From: JBCBCP01 sp039178165
Lineage (GTDB): Bacteria; Pseudomonadota; Alphaproteobacteria; Rhodobacterales; Rhodobacteraceae
Assembly: GCA_039178165.1 (NCBI GenBank)
Contig: JBCDFL010000015.1
Span: forward strand, 1-28,450
DNA length: 28,450 bases
Direction of reading: 5' to 3'
The position numbers and the translations under genes are program-made. Below, in pieces: positions 1 through 7,198 of the stretch. Under the pieces are notes generated by a model. It searched no databases. It was not told where the DNA came from and saw only the letters and a program-made list of their open reading frames with translations. Within the stretch, counting starts at the first letter, position 1; the number at the start of each line of letters is the position of its first letter.

Positions 1-1
1 C

Positions 2-64
2 GACCGCAAGATGGCCTTCGTTCTCGCGCGCCAGCACGATTTGGCGCCGGTGGCTGTGCACTAG
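2..64 (+). CDS. Possible 3' tail of an upstream gene
   Basis: Frame 2 is open from the left edge and ends at TAG 62-64, encoding about 20 residues ending in LAPVAVH. It precedes the peptidase gene in the same direction and would overlap its signal-peptide region, matching the overlapping gene style of this window. There is too little sequence to name it, and it may be a chance open frame. Confidence 0.35.
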   Translation, partial: DRKMAFVLARQHDLAPVAVH

Positions 65-863
65 CCTTCTGGTTCTCGCGGGCGCGGCTCAGGCGGCGCC
101 CGGCATCCAAACGGAGACGCAAAAAGGCGCTGCGGCCTTGCGGGCCATGCACGCCGAGGCCGCCGCCTTCATCGAAGCGCAATTCGGCCTGACCCCGCCC
201 ACGACGTTCACGCTTGTCGCCGCTGGTGACCCCGACGCGCTCACCGCGCAATTCGATGCGGCGGGCATCCGCACGCTCTTTTTTACTGGGGACCGGACCT
301 GCCCGCCCGCCCGTGTCGGCGGCGTTGCCAACCGGGCGATGATCGCGCTGTGTTGGAACGAGGGTCCTGTGACGACGCCTCAGGCCCGCGCCGTGATGGT
401 GCACGAGCTGATGCACCAGGTGCAGTACACGCTGGCCAATAACCGGCCCGCCCGCCCGCTGGGGCAGGGGGATTGGCTGCTCGGCCCCGCTTGGATGGTC
501 GAAGGCAGCGCCGAATGGGTCGAAGAGGTCTTTCGCAACGGCCGCGCCACGGACGGCACGCGCCTGTTTGAGCTGCAAGAGCCCGCGCGCCGCAACCAAA
601 CCCCGCTCTCTCAGCTGAGCGTGCACGGATCGCTCGCCACCGGGCGCACCTACGGCGTCGCCCGTTTCGCCGCTTATGTGCTGGCGGAGCGGTTCGGGGA
701 TCAGGCTCTGTTCGACTACTTCTCCGCCCTCGGGCGCCTCGCCGACCGCGACGCGGCGTTCCGGGAGGTGTTTGGCATGTCCATCGCCGCGTTCGAGGAG
801 GAGTTCGAGCGCATCCGCCGCCATTACGGCGACGCGCGCCGCTGGGCCGGGGTCGCGGAATGA
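3..863 (+). CDS. Secreted zinc metallopeptidase-like protein (gluzincin, MA-type), 5' end uncertain
   Basis: The frame is open from the window edge to TGA 861-863, so the start may lie outside. The N-terminal part reads like a signal peptide: arginines near position 48, a run of Leu/Val/Ala, then an AQA-APG cleavage-like site near position 100. The only later start, TTG at 138, would remove this signal, so I prefer the longer form. A HELMH motif (bases 402-416) gives the two zinc histidines and catalytic glutamate. WMVEGSAEW, about 30 residues later, supplies the likely third zinc ligand (the Glu before Gly). This HExxH plus EGxAE layout is typical of gluzincin peptidases of the MA-like group. 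The product is expected in the periplasm or outside, with unknown substrate. The next gene overlaps its stop (ATGA at 860-863), suggesting cotranscription. The family call is fairly sure; activity is inferred. Confidence 0.75.
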   Translation, partial: TARWPSFSRASTIWRRWLCTSLLVLAGAAQAAPGIQTETQKGAAALRAMHAEAAAFIEAQFGLTPPTTFTLVAAGDPDALTAQFDAAGIRTLFFTGDRTCPPARVGGVANRAMIALCWNEGPVTTPQARAVMVHELMHQVQYTLANNRPARPLGQGDWLLGPAWMVEGSAEWVEEVFRNGRATDGTRLFELQEPARRNQTPLSQLSVHGSLATGRTYGVARFAAYVLAERFGDQALFDYFSALGRLADRDAAFREVFGMSIAAFEEEFERIRRHYGDARRWAGVAE

Positions 864-1726
864 GCCACGACTTTGACTGGGTCGACGCCTTCGCGGACCG
901 CGCCTTCGGCGGCAATGGCTGCGCGGTGGTGCACGATTACGGTGACGTGGCCGAAGATGTCGCCTGCGCTTTCGTTCGGGAGACGTCGCTGGTCGAATGC
1001 ACCTTCACCGGCCCGTCGGACATCGCCGATATCCGCGTACGCTACTTCCTGGCGCGTAACGAGATTCCCTTTGCCGGCCATCCGACCGTGGCCACCGTCG
1101 CGGCCATGCGCCACCGCGGCCTGATCGGAGACGGCGATCTGACGCTCGAAACCGGCGCTGGCCTCGTGCCCGTGCGTGTGGACGGCCTGCGCGTGACGAT
1201 GCGCCAGATCGCGCCCACCTTCGGCGCCACGCTCGACCCGGCGCTTGTGGCGCGGGTCGGCGGCCTGACGCCCAGCGACCTGATCGCACCGCCCCAAATC
1301 GTCAGCACCGGCCTGCCGTTCGTCATCGCCCCGCTGCGCGACGCGGAGGCGGTGCGGCGGGTTGCGCTGGATGCCGCGGCTCTGCAGGACATGATGGACC
1401 ATATCGGCGCCGGCGTGATGGAGCCGTTCTGGGCCACGACCACCGGCGCGCCCGCCGGGGACACCTTTGCCCGCCTGGTCCTGCCGCCGCCCAACCCGCC
1501 CGAGGATCCCTTCACCGGCTCCGCCACGGGCGCGCTGGGCGCCTACGTTTGGGCGCATGGCCTTATCGACAGTCCGCAATTCACAGCCGCGCAGGGGCAC
1601 GATATGGGCCGGCCGGGTCTGGCGCAGGTGCGCGTGCTGGGCCCCCGGGAGGCGATCACGGGCGTTGAGGTCACCGGCAGCGGCTATGTCCTGATGTCCG
1701 GCACCGTGGCACTGCCCGATGGCTGA
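860..1726 (+). CDS. PhzF-family phenazine-biosynthesis-like isomerase/epimerase
   Basis: This 288-residue protein has the PhzF pattern. It starts with a FGGNGCAVV segment (residues 16-24), has the family's central Glu in SLVECTF (about E46), the strongly conserved EIPFAGHPT block near residue 70, and a C-terminal DPFTGSATGALGAY block. PhzF itself isomerises DHHA in phenazine synthesis, but most relatives lie outside phenazine clusters and have unknown substrates. No other phenazine gene is visible here, so a phenazine role is unlikely. The length fits the family, which has two similar DAP-epimerase-fold halves. The ATG overlaps the peptidase stop as ATGA, and the downstream glycosyltransferase start overlaps its own stop by 8 bases, so the three genes look like an operon. 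Confidence 0.88.
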   Translation: MSHDFDWVDAFADRAFGGNGCAVVHDYGDVAEDVACAFVRETSLVECTFTGPSDIADIRVRYFLARNEIPFAGHPTVATVAAMRHRGLIGDGDLTLETGAGLVPVRVDGLRVTMRQIAPTFGATLDPALVARVGGLTPSDLIAPPQIVSTGLPFVIAPLRDAEAVRRVALDAAALQDMMDHIGAGVMEPFWATTTGAPAGDTFARLVLPPPNPPEDPFTGSATGALGAYVWAHGLIDSPQFTAAQGHDMGRPGLAQVRVLGPREAITGVEVTGSGYVLMSGTVALPDG

Positions 1727-2558
1727 GCCGCGCGTCGCGCTCGTCCCCTACGGCACGCCGGTGGACCGCAATTTGGGCGCGCTGCCCCTGGCGCAGGTCG
1801 ACTGGCCGCTGGGCGGCGCGGCGCCGGACGGCATGCTGGCCGATCTGAGGGCGGACGACCACGTGCTGATCTACCCCAAGACGTCCATGTACCTGTCCCC
1901 GCCGCGGCTGGCCGCGCGCCTGTCGGTGATGGTGGTGGAGCCGCGGATCATCCACGCCCGCCACCTGGCCCTGCTGCGCCTGGTGTGGCGGCGCTTTCAC
2001 CGCGTCTTCACCCATGATCCGGTCACCTTGCGCCGGCTGCCCAACGCGCGGTTCCTGGCCGCAGCCTCCACCTGGGTGCCGGACTATGCGGAGCGCGATC
2101 TGACCAAAAGCCGGGGCGTCTCCCTGATCGCTTCGGCCAAACGGGACCTCGACGGCCACCGTCTGCGCCACGAGATCGCGGAAACGGCGCCGTCCCTCGA
2201 CCTGATGGGCCGCGCCTACAAGCCCTTCGATCATAAAGGCGACGCGCTCGCCCCCTACCGCTTCTCCGTGGTGATCGAGAATATCCGCGCGCCGGGCTAT
2301 TTCAGCGAAAAGCTGATCGACGCTCTGCTGTGCGAGACGGTGCCGATCTACTGGGGCGCGCCCGATATCGAGCGGTATTTCGATCCACACGGCATGATGG
2401 TCTGCACCTCCGCCGCCGAGCTGCGCCAGGCCATCGCCCGCGCCGATGCGGGCCGCTACGACGCGATGCGGCCCGCGCTGCTGCGCGCCAAGGCCCAGGC
2501 GCAGGCGCAGCGCGACTACCGCCTGTCCGCCGCCCGAATGTTGGCTGCAGGGGAGTAG
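1719..2558 (+). CDS. GT10-like (fucosyltransferase family) glycosyltransferase
   Basis: A 279-residue protein. Its C-terminal half carries the GT10 donor-site signature: SVVIENI (residues 183-189) followed by YFSEKLIDALLCETVPIYWG (194-213), with the conserved Glu and the EK pair. The N-terminal half is divergent, as expected for the acceptor side. Family enzymes transfer fucose or related sugars from GDP donors to glycans such as lipopolysaccharide or capsule. The actual donor and acceptor cannot be read from sequence. There is no signal peptide or membrane segment, so it is probably cytoplasmic. The ATG at 1719 lies inside the end of the PhzF gene (8-base overlap), which implies translational coupling. 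It converges on the next gene with only 14 bases between stop codons. Confidence 0.8.
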   Translation: MAEPRVALVPYGTPVDRNLGALPLAQVDWPLGGAAPDGMLADLRADDHVLIYPKTSMYLSPPRLAARLSVMVVEPRIIHARHLALLRLVWRRFHRVFTHDPVTLRRLPNARFLAAASTWVPDYAERDLTKSRGVSLIASAKRDLDGHRLRHEIAETAPSLDLMGRAYKPFDHKGDALAPYRFSVVIENIRAPGYFSEKLIDALLCETVPIYWGAPDIERYFDPHGMMVCTSAAELRQAIARADAGRYDAMRPALLRAKAQAQAQRDYRLSAARMLAAGE

Positions 2559-2572
2559 TCTGGGCCCCAGGC

Positions 2573-3640
2573 CTAAGGCGCGGGCAGAATGCCCAGCCGC
2601 GGCTCGGTCAGCGAGGTCACGGCGATGCGCCCATCCGGCAGCGTCACCGCGCCGGTGGTCAGCGCGTAGCCGCCCGCCGGGTCTTGCAACGTCTCGACCA
2701 CCGTGCCGTCCGCCGCCATGCGCAGCACGAAGCCGTAGCGCGTCGGCGCGGGCCGCAGCGCAGCGGGCAGGCGCATCGTGGCCGCGCGCAGGCCGGGCCG
2801 GTTGCTCAGCCCGTCCATCACCGGGTTGCGCGGGCTCACCAAGCCGATCCAGAACGTGCCGTCCGGCGCGGGATTGATGTTGTCGGGAAAGCCCGGAAGG
2901 TTGTCCAAGATCACCGTGCCCGGTCCGCCCTCCAACGGGTAGCGCCAGACGCGGTAGGCGCCCGTCTCCACCACGTAGACCGCGTCGGTGACCGCGACGC
3001 CGTTGGCAAAGGTCAGCCCGTCCGCAAAAACGCGCGTCTCCCCCGTCGCGGGGTCGTGGCGCAGGATGCGGCCACTGGGTGAATGCTCCACCAGATCGAG
3101 GACAGAGGCCGGCAGCGTGCCTCCATTCGCCTCCGCGCCAAAGCGGGTCGACGCGTCCGAGAAATAGAGGCTGCCATCGGGCCCGATATCCACATCATCG
3201 GCGTAGAGGATCGGGCTGCCCTCGCTGGTCCGGTCCGCCAGCGTCCGCACCGTGCCGTCCGTGTCCACCGACAGCAGCCCGCGATAGGCATCGGCCACAT
3301 ACAGCGTGCCATCGGGGCCGAACTCGACACCCAAAGGCCGCCCGCCGGTCTGCGCAAAGGGCGTGACATTGCCGTCGCCGTCGATGCGTACGATCCCCCC
3401 GTCATGCACCGCTGCATAAAGCGCGCCGTCCGGGCCGATATCGGCATCCTCCGGCCCGTAGGTGCCGGGCAGGTCGATCATCTGCAGCTGGGACAGGCGG
3501 TCGTTGGGCGCAAAGGCCCCGCTATAGCCCGGATCCTCCGGCGCCTCCCACGCGATGGGCGCAACGGGCACCGGCCACAGGGCCAGATAAGCGATAAGGG
3601 CAAGGAGGGCGAGGGCGGTCAGGCGAAAGAGTGTCTTCAT
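2573..3640 (-). CDS. SMP-30/strictosidine synthase-like beta-propeller protein, membrane-anchored
   Basis: The ATG at 3640 is preceded by AGGG about 8 bases upstream and gives 355 residues; an in-frame TTG six codons earlier is less likely. Residues 1-25 (MKTLFRL followed by an Ala/Leu-rich run) form one hydrophobic segment, a signal anchor or signal peptide, placing the rest in the periplasm. The body has repeated blade motifs of the form DIGPDGxLY, including EDADIGPDG, FGPDGTLYVAD, VDIGPDGSLYFSD and a later PDGTFWIG. These are typical of the six-bladed propeller of strictosidine-synthase/APMAP and gluconolactonase relatives. Bacterial members are probably calcium-dependent hydrolases or lactonases with unknown substrates. 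It lies downstream of sat/cysC on the same strand, but an 11-bp stem-loop separates the two genes. Confidence 0.82.
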   Translation of the reverse strand: MKTLFRLTALALLALIAYLALWPVPVAPIAWEAPEDPGYSGAFAPNDRLSQLQMIDLPGTYGPEDADIGPDGALYAAVHDGGIVRIDGDGNVTPFAQTGGRPLGVEFGPDGTLYVADAYRGLLSVDTDGTVRTLADRTSEGSPILYADDVDIGPDGSLYFSDASTRFGAEANGGTLPASVLDLVEHSPSGRILRHDPATGETRVFADGLTFANGVAVTDAVYVVETGAYRVWRYPLEGGPGTVILDNLPGFPDNINPAPDGTFWIGLVSPRNPVMDGLSNRPGLRAATMRLPAALRPAPTRYGFVLRMAADGTVVETLQDPAGGYALTTGAVTLPDGRIAVTSLTEPRLGILPAP

Positions 3641-3659
3641 CGCCCGACCCTGCGCCAAG

Positions 3660-3687
3660 CCGCGGCGCCGATCAAGCGGCGCCGCGG
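3660..3687. repeat. Perfect 11-bp inverted repeat (GC-rich stem-loop)
   Basis: CCGCGGCGCCG (3660-3670) and CGGCGCCGCGG (3677-3687) are perfect reverse complements around a 6-base loop, ATCAAG. It sits between the stop of sat/cysC (3716) and the start of the propeller gene (3640), both on the minus strand. No T-run follows on that strand, so it is not a standard intrinsic terminator. It may attenuate transcription or protect the 3' end of the sat/cysC message. Confidence 0.7.
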
Positions 3688-3715
3688 GTGGGGGCGGGTC
3701 TGCCCCGGGGTGCGA

Positions 3716-5425
3716 TTAGGCCGCGATCAGGCCCATTTCCTGCAGCTTCAGCAGCACCTGCTGCGCGCAGTAATCGACATCTGTGCCTTCGGTCTCGATC
3801 CGCAGCTCGGGGTGTTCCGGCACGTCGTAGGGGTCGGAAATCCCAGTGAACTCCTTGATCTTGCCCTCCCGCGCCAGCTTGTAGAGGCCCTTGCGGTCCC
3901 GCTTTTCGCATTCCTCGATCGTGGTGGCGACGTGCACCTCGCAGAAGGCGCCGAAGGCCTCGATCTCCTCGCGCACCGCGCGGCGGGTGGCGGCGTAGGG
4001 CGCGATGGGCGCGCAAATGGCGATGCCGCCGTTCTTGGTGATCTCGGATGCGACATAGCCGATGCGGCGGATGTTCAGATCGCGGTGCTCTTTGGAAAAG
4101 CCCAGCTCGGAGCTAAGGTTTTTGCGCACCAGATCGCCGTCCAGCAGCGTCGTCGGGCGCCCGCCCATCTCCATCAGCTTGACCATCAGCGCGTTGGCGA
4201 TGGTCGATTTGCCGGAGCCGGAGAATCCGGTGAAGAACACGGTGAAGCCTTGCTTGGCCCGCGGCGGGCGCGAGCGGCGCAGCTCGCTCACCACGTCGGG
4301 GAAGCTGAACCATTCGGGGATTTCCAGCCCTTCCGCCAGACGGCGGCGCAGTTCCGTGCCGGAGATGTTGAGGATCGTGACGTTGTCCTTGTCCGCAATC
4401 TCGTCTGCGGGCTCGTATTGGGCGCGCTCCTGCACATAGACCATGTGCTTAAAGTCCACCATTTCGATGCCCATCTCCTCCTGATGCGCGCGGAAGAGGT
4501 CCTGCGCGTCATAGGGACCGTAAAAGTCTTCACCGGCGGAGTTCTTGCCGGGGCCGGCGTGGTCGCGGCCGACGATGAAGTGGGTGCAGCCGTGGTTCTT
4601 GCGGATCAGGCCGTGCCAGACCGCCTCGCGCGGGCCGGCCATGCGCATGGCCAGGTTCAGCAGCGACATGGTGGTTGTGGAGGCCGGGTATTGGTCCAGC
4701 ACCGCCTCGTAGCAGCGCACGCGGGTGAAGTGGTCGATATCGCCCGGCTTGGTCAGGCCGACGACGGGGTGAATGATCAGGTTGGCCTCGGCCTCCTTGG
4801 CCGCGCGGAAGGTCAGCTCCTGGTGCGCGCGGTGCAGCGGGTTGCGGGTCTGGAAGGCCACGATGCGGCGCCAGCCCAGCTTGCGGAAATAGGCGCGCAG
4901 CTCGTTCGGCGTGTCGCGGCGGGCGCGGAAGTCATAGTGGACGGGCTGCTGGATGCCGGTGATCGGACCACCGAGGTAGATCTTGCCCGCTTGGTTGTGC
5001 AGGTAGTTCACCGCCGGGTGCGCGTCGTCATCGGCGCCAAAGACCTTCTCCGCCTCGTTGGATTTGTTCGGCTCCCAGCGGTCGGTGACCGTCATGGTGG
5101 CGAGGATCACGCCCTCCTGGTCGCGCAGGGCGATGTCCTGGCCGATCTCCAGACCGTTGGCGAAGTCTTCGCCGACGTCGAGCGTGATGGGCATCGGCCA
5201 CAGCTCGCCCGTGGACAGGCGCATGTTTTCCACGACGCCATTGTAGTCTTCTTCGGTCAGGAATCCCTTGAGCGGGTTGAAGCCGCCGTTCATCAGCAGT
5301 TCCAGATCGCAGATCTGGCGCGGGGTCAGGTCGTGGCTGACCAGATCGGCCGCTTCGACCTTCAGCTTCTGGGCGCTGTCATACGAGACATACAGCTCGG
5401 GGATGGGGGCCAAATTGTTCTGCAT
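3716..5425 (-). CDS. sat/cysC: Bifunctional sulfate adenylyltransferase / adenylylsulfate kinase (PAPS synthetase)
   Basis: Starting at ATG 5425, with AGGAG seven bases upstream, the protein has 569 residues. It makes APS from ATP and sulfate, then phosphorylates it to PAPS for assimilation or sulfation. ATP sulfurylase motifs are QTRNPLHRAH (residues 192-201) and a later GRDHAGPG. The C-terminal APS kinase domain begins with the P-loop FTGFSGSGKST, followed by LLDGDLVRKNL. The order Sat then CysC, without a large regulatory insert, is the form seen in many alphaproteobacteria. Upstream, the reading frame stays open with no stop through a MarR-like HTH domain (5426-5794), so a 693-residue fusion is possible. 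The well-placed internal ribosome site says the enzyme can also be made alone. Both active sites look intact. Confidence 0.93.
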   Translation of the reverse strand: MQNNLAPIPELYVSYDSAQKLKVEAADLVSHDLTPRQICDLELLMNGGFNPLKGFLTEEDYNGVVENMRLSTGELWPMPITLDVGEDFANGLEIGQDIALRDQEGVILATMTVTDRWEPNKSNEAEKVFGADDDAHPAVNYLHNQAGKIYLGGPITGIQQPVHYDFRARRDTPNELRAYFRKLGWRRIVAFQTRNPLHRAHQELTFRAAKEAEANLIIHPVVGLTKPGDIDHFTRVRCYEAVLDQYPASTTTMSLLNLAMRMAGPREAVWHGLIRKNHGCTHFIVGRDHAGPGKNSAGEDFYGPYDAQDLFRAHQEEMGIEMVDFKHMVYVQERAQYEPADEIADKDNVTILNISGTELRRRLAEGLEIPEWFSFPDVVSELRRSRPPRAKQGFTVFFTGFSGSGKSTIANALMVKLMEMGGRPTTLLDGDLVRKNLSSELGFSKEHRDLNIRRIGYVASEITKNGGIAICAPIAPYAATRRAVREEIEAFGAFCEVHVATTIEECEKRDRKGLYKLAREGKIKEFTGISDPYDVPEHPELRIETEGTDVDYCAQQVLLKLQEMGLIAA

Positions 5426-5440
5426 CAGAGTGCTCCTGTA
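5425..5440 (-). promoter_or_regulatory. Internal ribosome binding site deciding the sat/cysC start
   Basis: On the minus strand CAGGAGCACTCTG precedes ATG 5425, giving AGGAG with a 7-base spacer. It lies inside the continuous frame that also encodes the HTH domain. The N-terminal residues after it (MQNNLAPIPELYVS) look like the usual start of the enzyme family. It supports independent translation of Sat-CysC. Confidence 0.7.
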
Positions 5441-5794
5441 CTTCAAAGGGACCAAGTCGCTGACAGAGCCGGTCAGTTCGGCATGCAGCGCCTCGTATTC
5501 GGCAAACTTGCGGGCGAGGAAGGTGTCGATCAGGCGGTCTTTCTGGGCCTGGCCTGCCTCGGTGAGGGCGTAGGCGACGCGCGCCCGGCGGTCGGTGCCG
5601 GCGCGGTCGGTGAGGGTGATGAGGCCCGCCTCCGTCGCGGTGCGTAGATAACCGTTGAGCCGCCCGAGCGAGATGCCGAGCGCGGCCGCGATGGCGCGCT
5701 GGGACGCGCCCGGATCGCGCTGCACTTGCCGCAGAAGGCGGAAGAGGTCCCCTTCGTCGGGCTGGGGCATGGGAGGCGTGGCGGGTTTGTTCAT
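5426..5794 (-). CDS. MarR/EPS-type winged-helix regulator, in frame with sat/cysC and lacking its own stop
   Basis: From ATG 5794 (an alternative ATG is at 5806) about 123 codons encode a winged HTH and then run directly into sat/cysC without a stop. The HTH reads LLRQVQRDPGASQRAIAAAL, then GISLGRLNGYLR, then a wing ending RVAYALTEAG, then LARKFAEYEALHAEL. This matches the small MarR-family regulators associated with exopolysaccharide genes, which normally end after that last helix. So the regulator body looks complete and only its stop is missing. A one-base deletion in the CCC near 5449-5451 would put the TGA of CTTTGAAG in frame. Either a true fusion or two products from one frame is possible. 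A 28-bp inverted repeat overlaps the start region. No clear ribosome site precedes either ATG. Confidence 0.65.
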
Positions 5795-5797
5795 CGC

Positions 5798-5825
5798 TGA
5801 ACGCATATCGGACAAGATACGTTCA
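5798..5825. promoter_or_regulatory. Inverted repeat, candidate operator of the HTH-sat/cysC gene
   Basis: TGAACGCAT at 5798-5806 is mirrored by ATACGTTCA at 5817-5825 (arms TGAACGyAT/ATrCGTTCA, 10 bases apart). It overlaps the alternative ATG at 5806 and ends four bases before ATG 5794. Position and symmetry suit a dimeric winged-helix regulator, possibly the HTH encoded just downstream. Binding is inferred. Confidence 0.45.
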
Positions 5826-5845
5826 GTCCAGAACAAACTTGCCGC

Positions 5846-5880
5846 GCCGCAGAAAAGCGGCATTTGCCGGCTGCGCCGGC
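5846..5880 (-). terminator. Tandem hairpins after the P450 gene, possible terminator
   Basis: Directly after the P450 stop (5882) on the minus strand are GCCGGC-TGC-GCCGGC (5866-5880) and then GCCGC-6-GCGGC (5846-5861). TTTT falls between them on the transcript and forms part of the second loop. It resembles a weak intrinsic terminator that would separate the cyclase-P450 operon from the HTH-sat/cysC promoter region. Confidence 0.4.
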
Positions 5881-5881
5881 G

Positions 5882-7198
5882 TCAGGTCCGGGCTCTCAGC
5901 ACGATGGGCAGGCCGTCGCGCGGTTTCGGGATGGGGACGGCGGCCCACCGTGTCGGCAGGGCGACCGCGGGCGTGACCCGCGCCCGGCGCATCAGGAGCG
6001 CGACGAACAGCTTCACCTGCAGCGTCGCGAAATGCAGCCCGATGCACTTATGCGCCCCGCCGCCGAAGGGCGCCCAGGCGTAGGGGTGTGCGCGGTCCTC
6101 CGCCCGGCCCGGCGCGAAGCGGTCTGGGTCGAACCGCTCCGGCTCGGGCCAGAACGCGGGATCGCGCATCACCGGGCCGGGCAGAGCGCTGACATAGGTG
6201 CCGGCGGGATAGGTGCGGCCCTCCCACTCGAAATCGCGCACCGCCTGGCGCGGGATGAAGGGCACGGGAGGCAACAGGCGCAGCGCCTCGCGGAACACGC
6301 GGTCCGTCACCTCCATCGAGGCGAGCGCCGCATCGTCCAGCGGCCCGCCGTCCAACGCCGCCACCTCGTCCCGCACCCGCACCTGCCAGTCCGGGTAGGC
6401 GGCGAGCGCCCAGACCACCTTGCTGAGGCTGGCGGCGGTAGTGTCGTGCGCGGCCATCAGCAGGAAATTGAAATGATCGGCAATCTCCTCCGCGCTCCAG
6501 CCGGTGCCGTCCTGATCCGTGGCGACGCACATCTGCGAAAAGAAATCCGGCCCGGGCGCCGCGCGCCGCGCCGGAATCATCTCCCGAAAGGTGTCGATCA
6601 GGACCCGCCGCGCACGGGTGCCGCGGCGCATCTTGGTGCCCGGCCAGGGCTTGCGGATCACGCCGACCGACGCGGCGACCTCCGCCGCGAAGGCCGAGTT
6701 CAGCGCCCCGGCGCGCGCATCGTCTAGCGGCAGTCCCATGAAGACCTGCGCGCCCATCTGCAGTGTCAGCGCCTTGATCGCCGGGTAGAAGCGAAAGGGC
6801 CGGTCCAGCGGCCACCGCTCCAGCAGCGTGCCCATCGCCGCGCCCATCGCATCGCGGTAGGCATCCAGCGCCGGCTTGCGAAAGGCAGTCTGCATCAGGC
6901 GCCGGTGCGCGCGGTGATCGTCGAAATCGCGCAGCATCAGCCCGCCGGGAAAGAGGCCCGACAGCACGTCCCAGCCGCCCGCACTGGAAAAGAGCTTGTC
7001 CCGATCCCCCAGGATAAAGCCCAGCGCGTCCGCCCCGCCCAGCGTCACGCGCCAATCGCCCAGCAGGTCGATCCGGTAGACCGGCCCCAGCCGCGCCCGC
7101 GACCGGGCGTGCAGGCCGTAAGGATCGCGCAGGAAGTCCAGCGTGTGCCCGACCAGCGGGGTGCGCGGCAGGTGCGGGATACCGGCCAACGCGTTCAC
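5882..7198 (-). CDS. Cytochrome P450
   Basis: A GTG start at 7198 gives 438 residues, full length for a soluble bacterial P450. The I-helix oxygen-activation motif is AAHDTT (residues 249-254), the K-helix ExxR is EALR (304-307), and the heme loop is FGGGAHKC (378-385) with Cys385 as thiolate ligand. There is no N-terminal membrane anchor, so it should be cytosolic and need ferredoxin/reductase partners. None is encoded next to it as a separate gene. The substrate cannot be predicted. Its start overlaps the stop of the adenylate cyclase gene as GTGA (7195-7198), so translation is probably coupled to the cyclase. The open frame continues much further upstream only as an out-of-frame shadow of the cyclase gene, which is why I use the GTG. 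Confidence 0.93.
   Translation of the reverse strand: MNALAGIPHLPRTPLVGHTLDFLRDPYGLHARSRARLGPVYRIDLLGDWRVTLGGADALGFILGDRDKLFSSAGGWDVLSGLFPGGLMLRDFDDHRAHRRLMQTAFRKPALDAYRDAMGAAMGTLLERWPLDRPFRFYPAIKALTLQMGAQVFMGLPLDDARAGALNSAFAAEVAASVGVIRKPWPGTKMRRGTRARRVLIDTFREMIPARRAAPGPDFFSQMCVATDQDGTGWSAEEIADHFNFLLMAAHDTTAASLSKVVWALAAYPDWQVRVRDEVAALDGGPLDDAALASMEVTDRVFREALRLLPPVPFIPRQAVRDFEWEGRTYPAGTYVSALPGPVMRDPAFWPEPERFDPDRFAPGRAEDRAHPYAWAPFGGGAHKCIGLHFATLQVKLFVALLMRRARVTPAVALPTRWAAVPIPKPRDGLPIVLRART

Noticed and set aside
860..1726. A phenazine biosynthesis cluster suggested by the PhzF family member.
   Set aside because: No other phz gene is present and most PhzF relatives are unrelated to phenazines.
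2560..2570. CTGGGCCCCAG palindrome between two convergent stops as a bidirectional terminator.
   Set aside because: The 5-bp arms have only a one-base centre and no T-run, so no usable hairpin forms.
3083..5647. An 854-codon open frame on the plus strand opposite sat/cysC and the propeller gene.
   Set aside because: It is antisense to two clear genes, is low in normal protein character (rich in Ala, Gly, Arg, His, Val) and has no family motif; it reflects codon bias in G+C-rich DNA.
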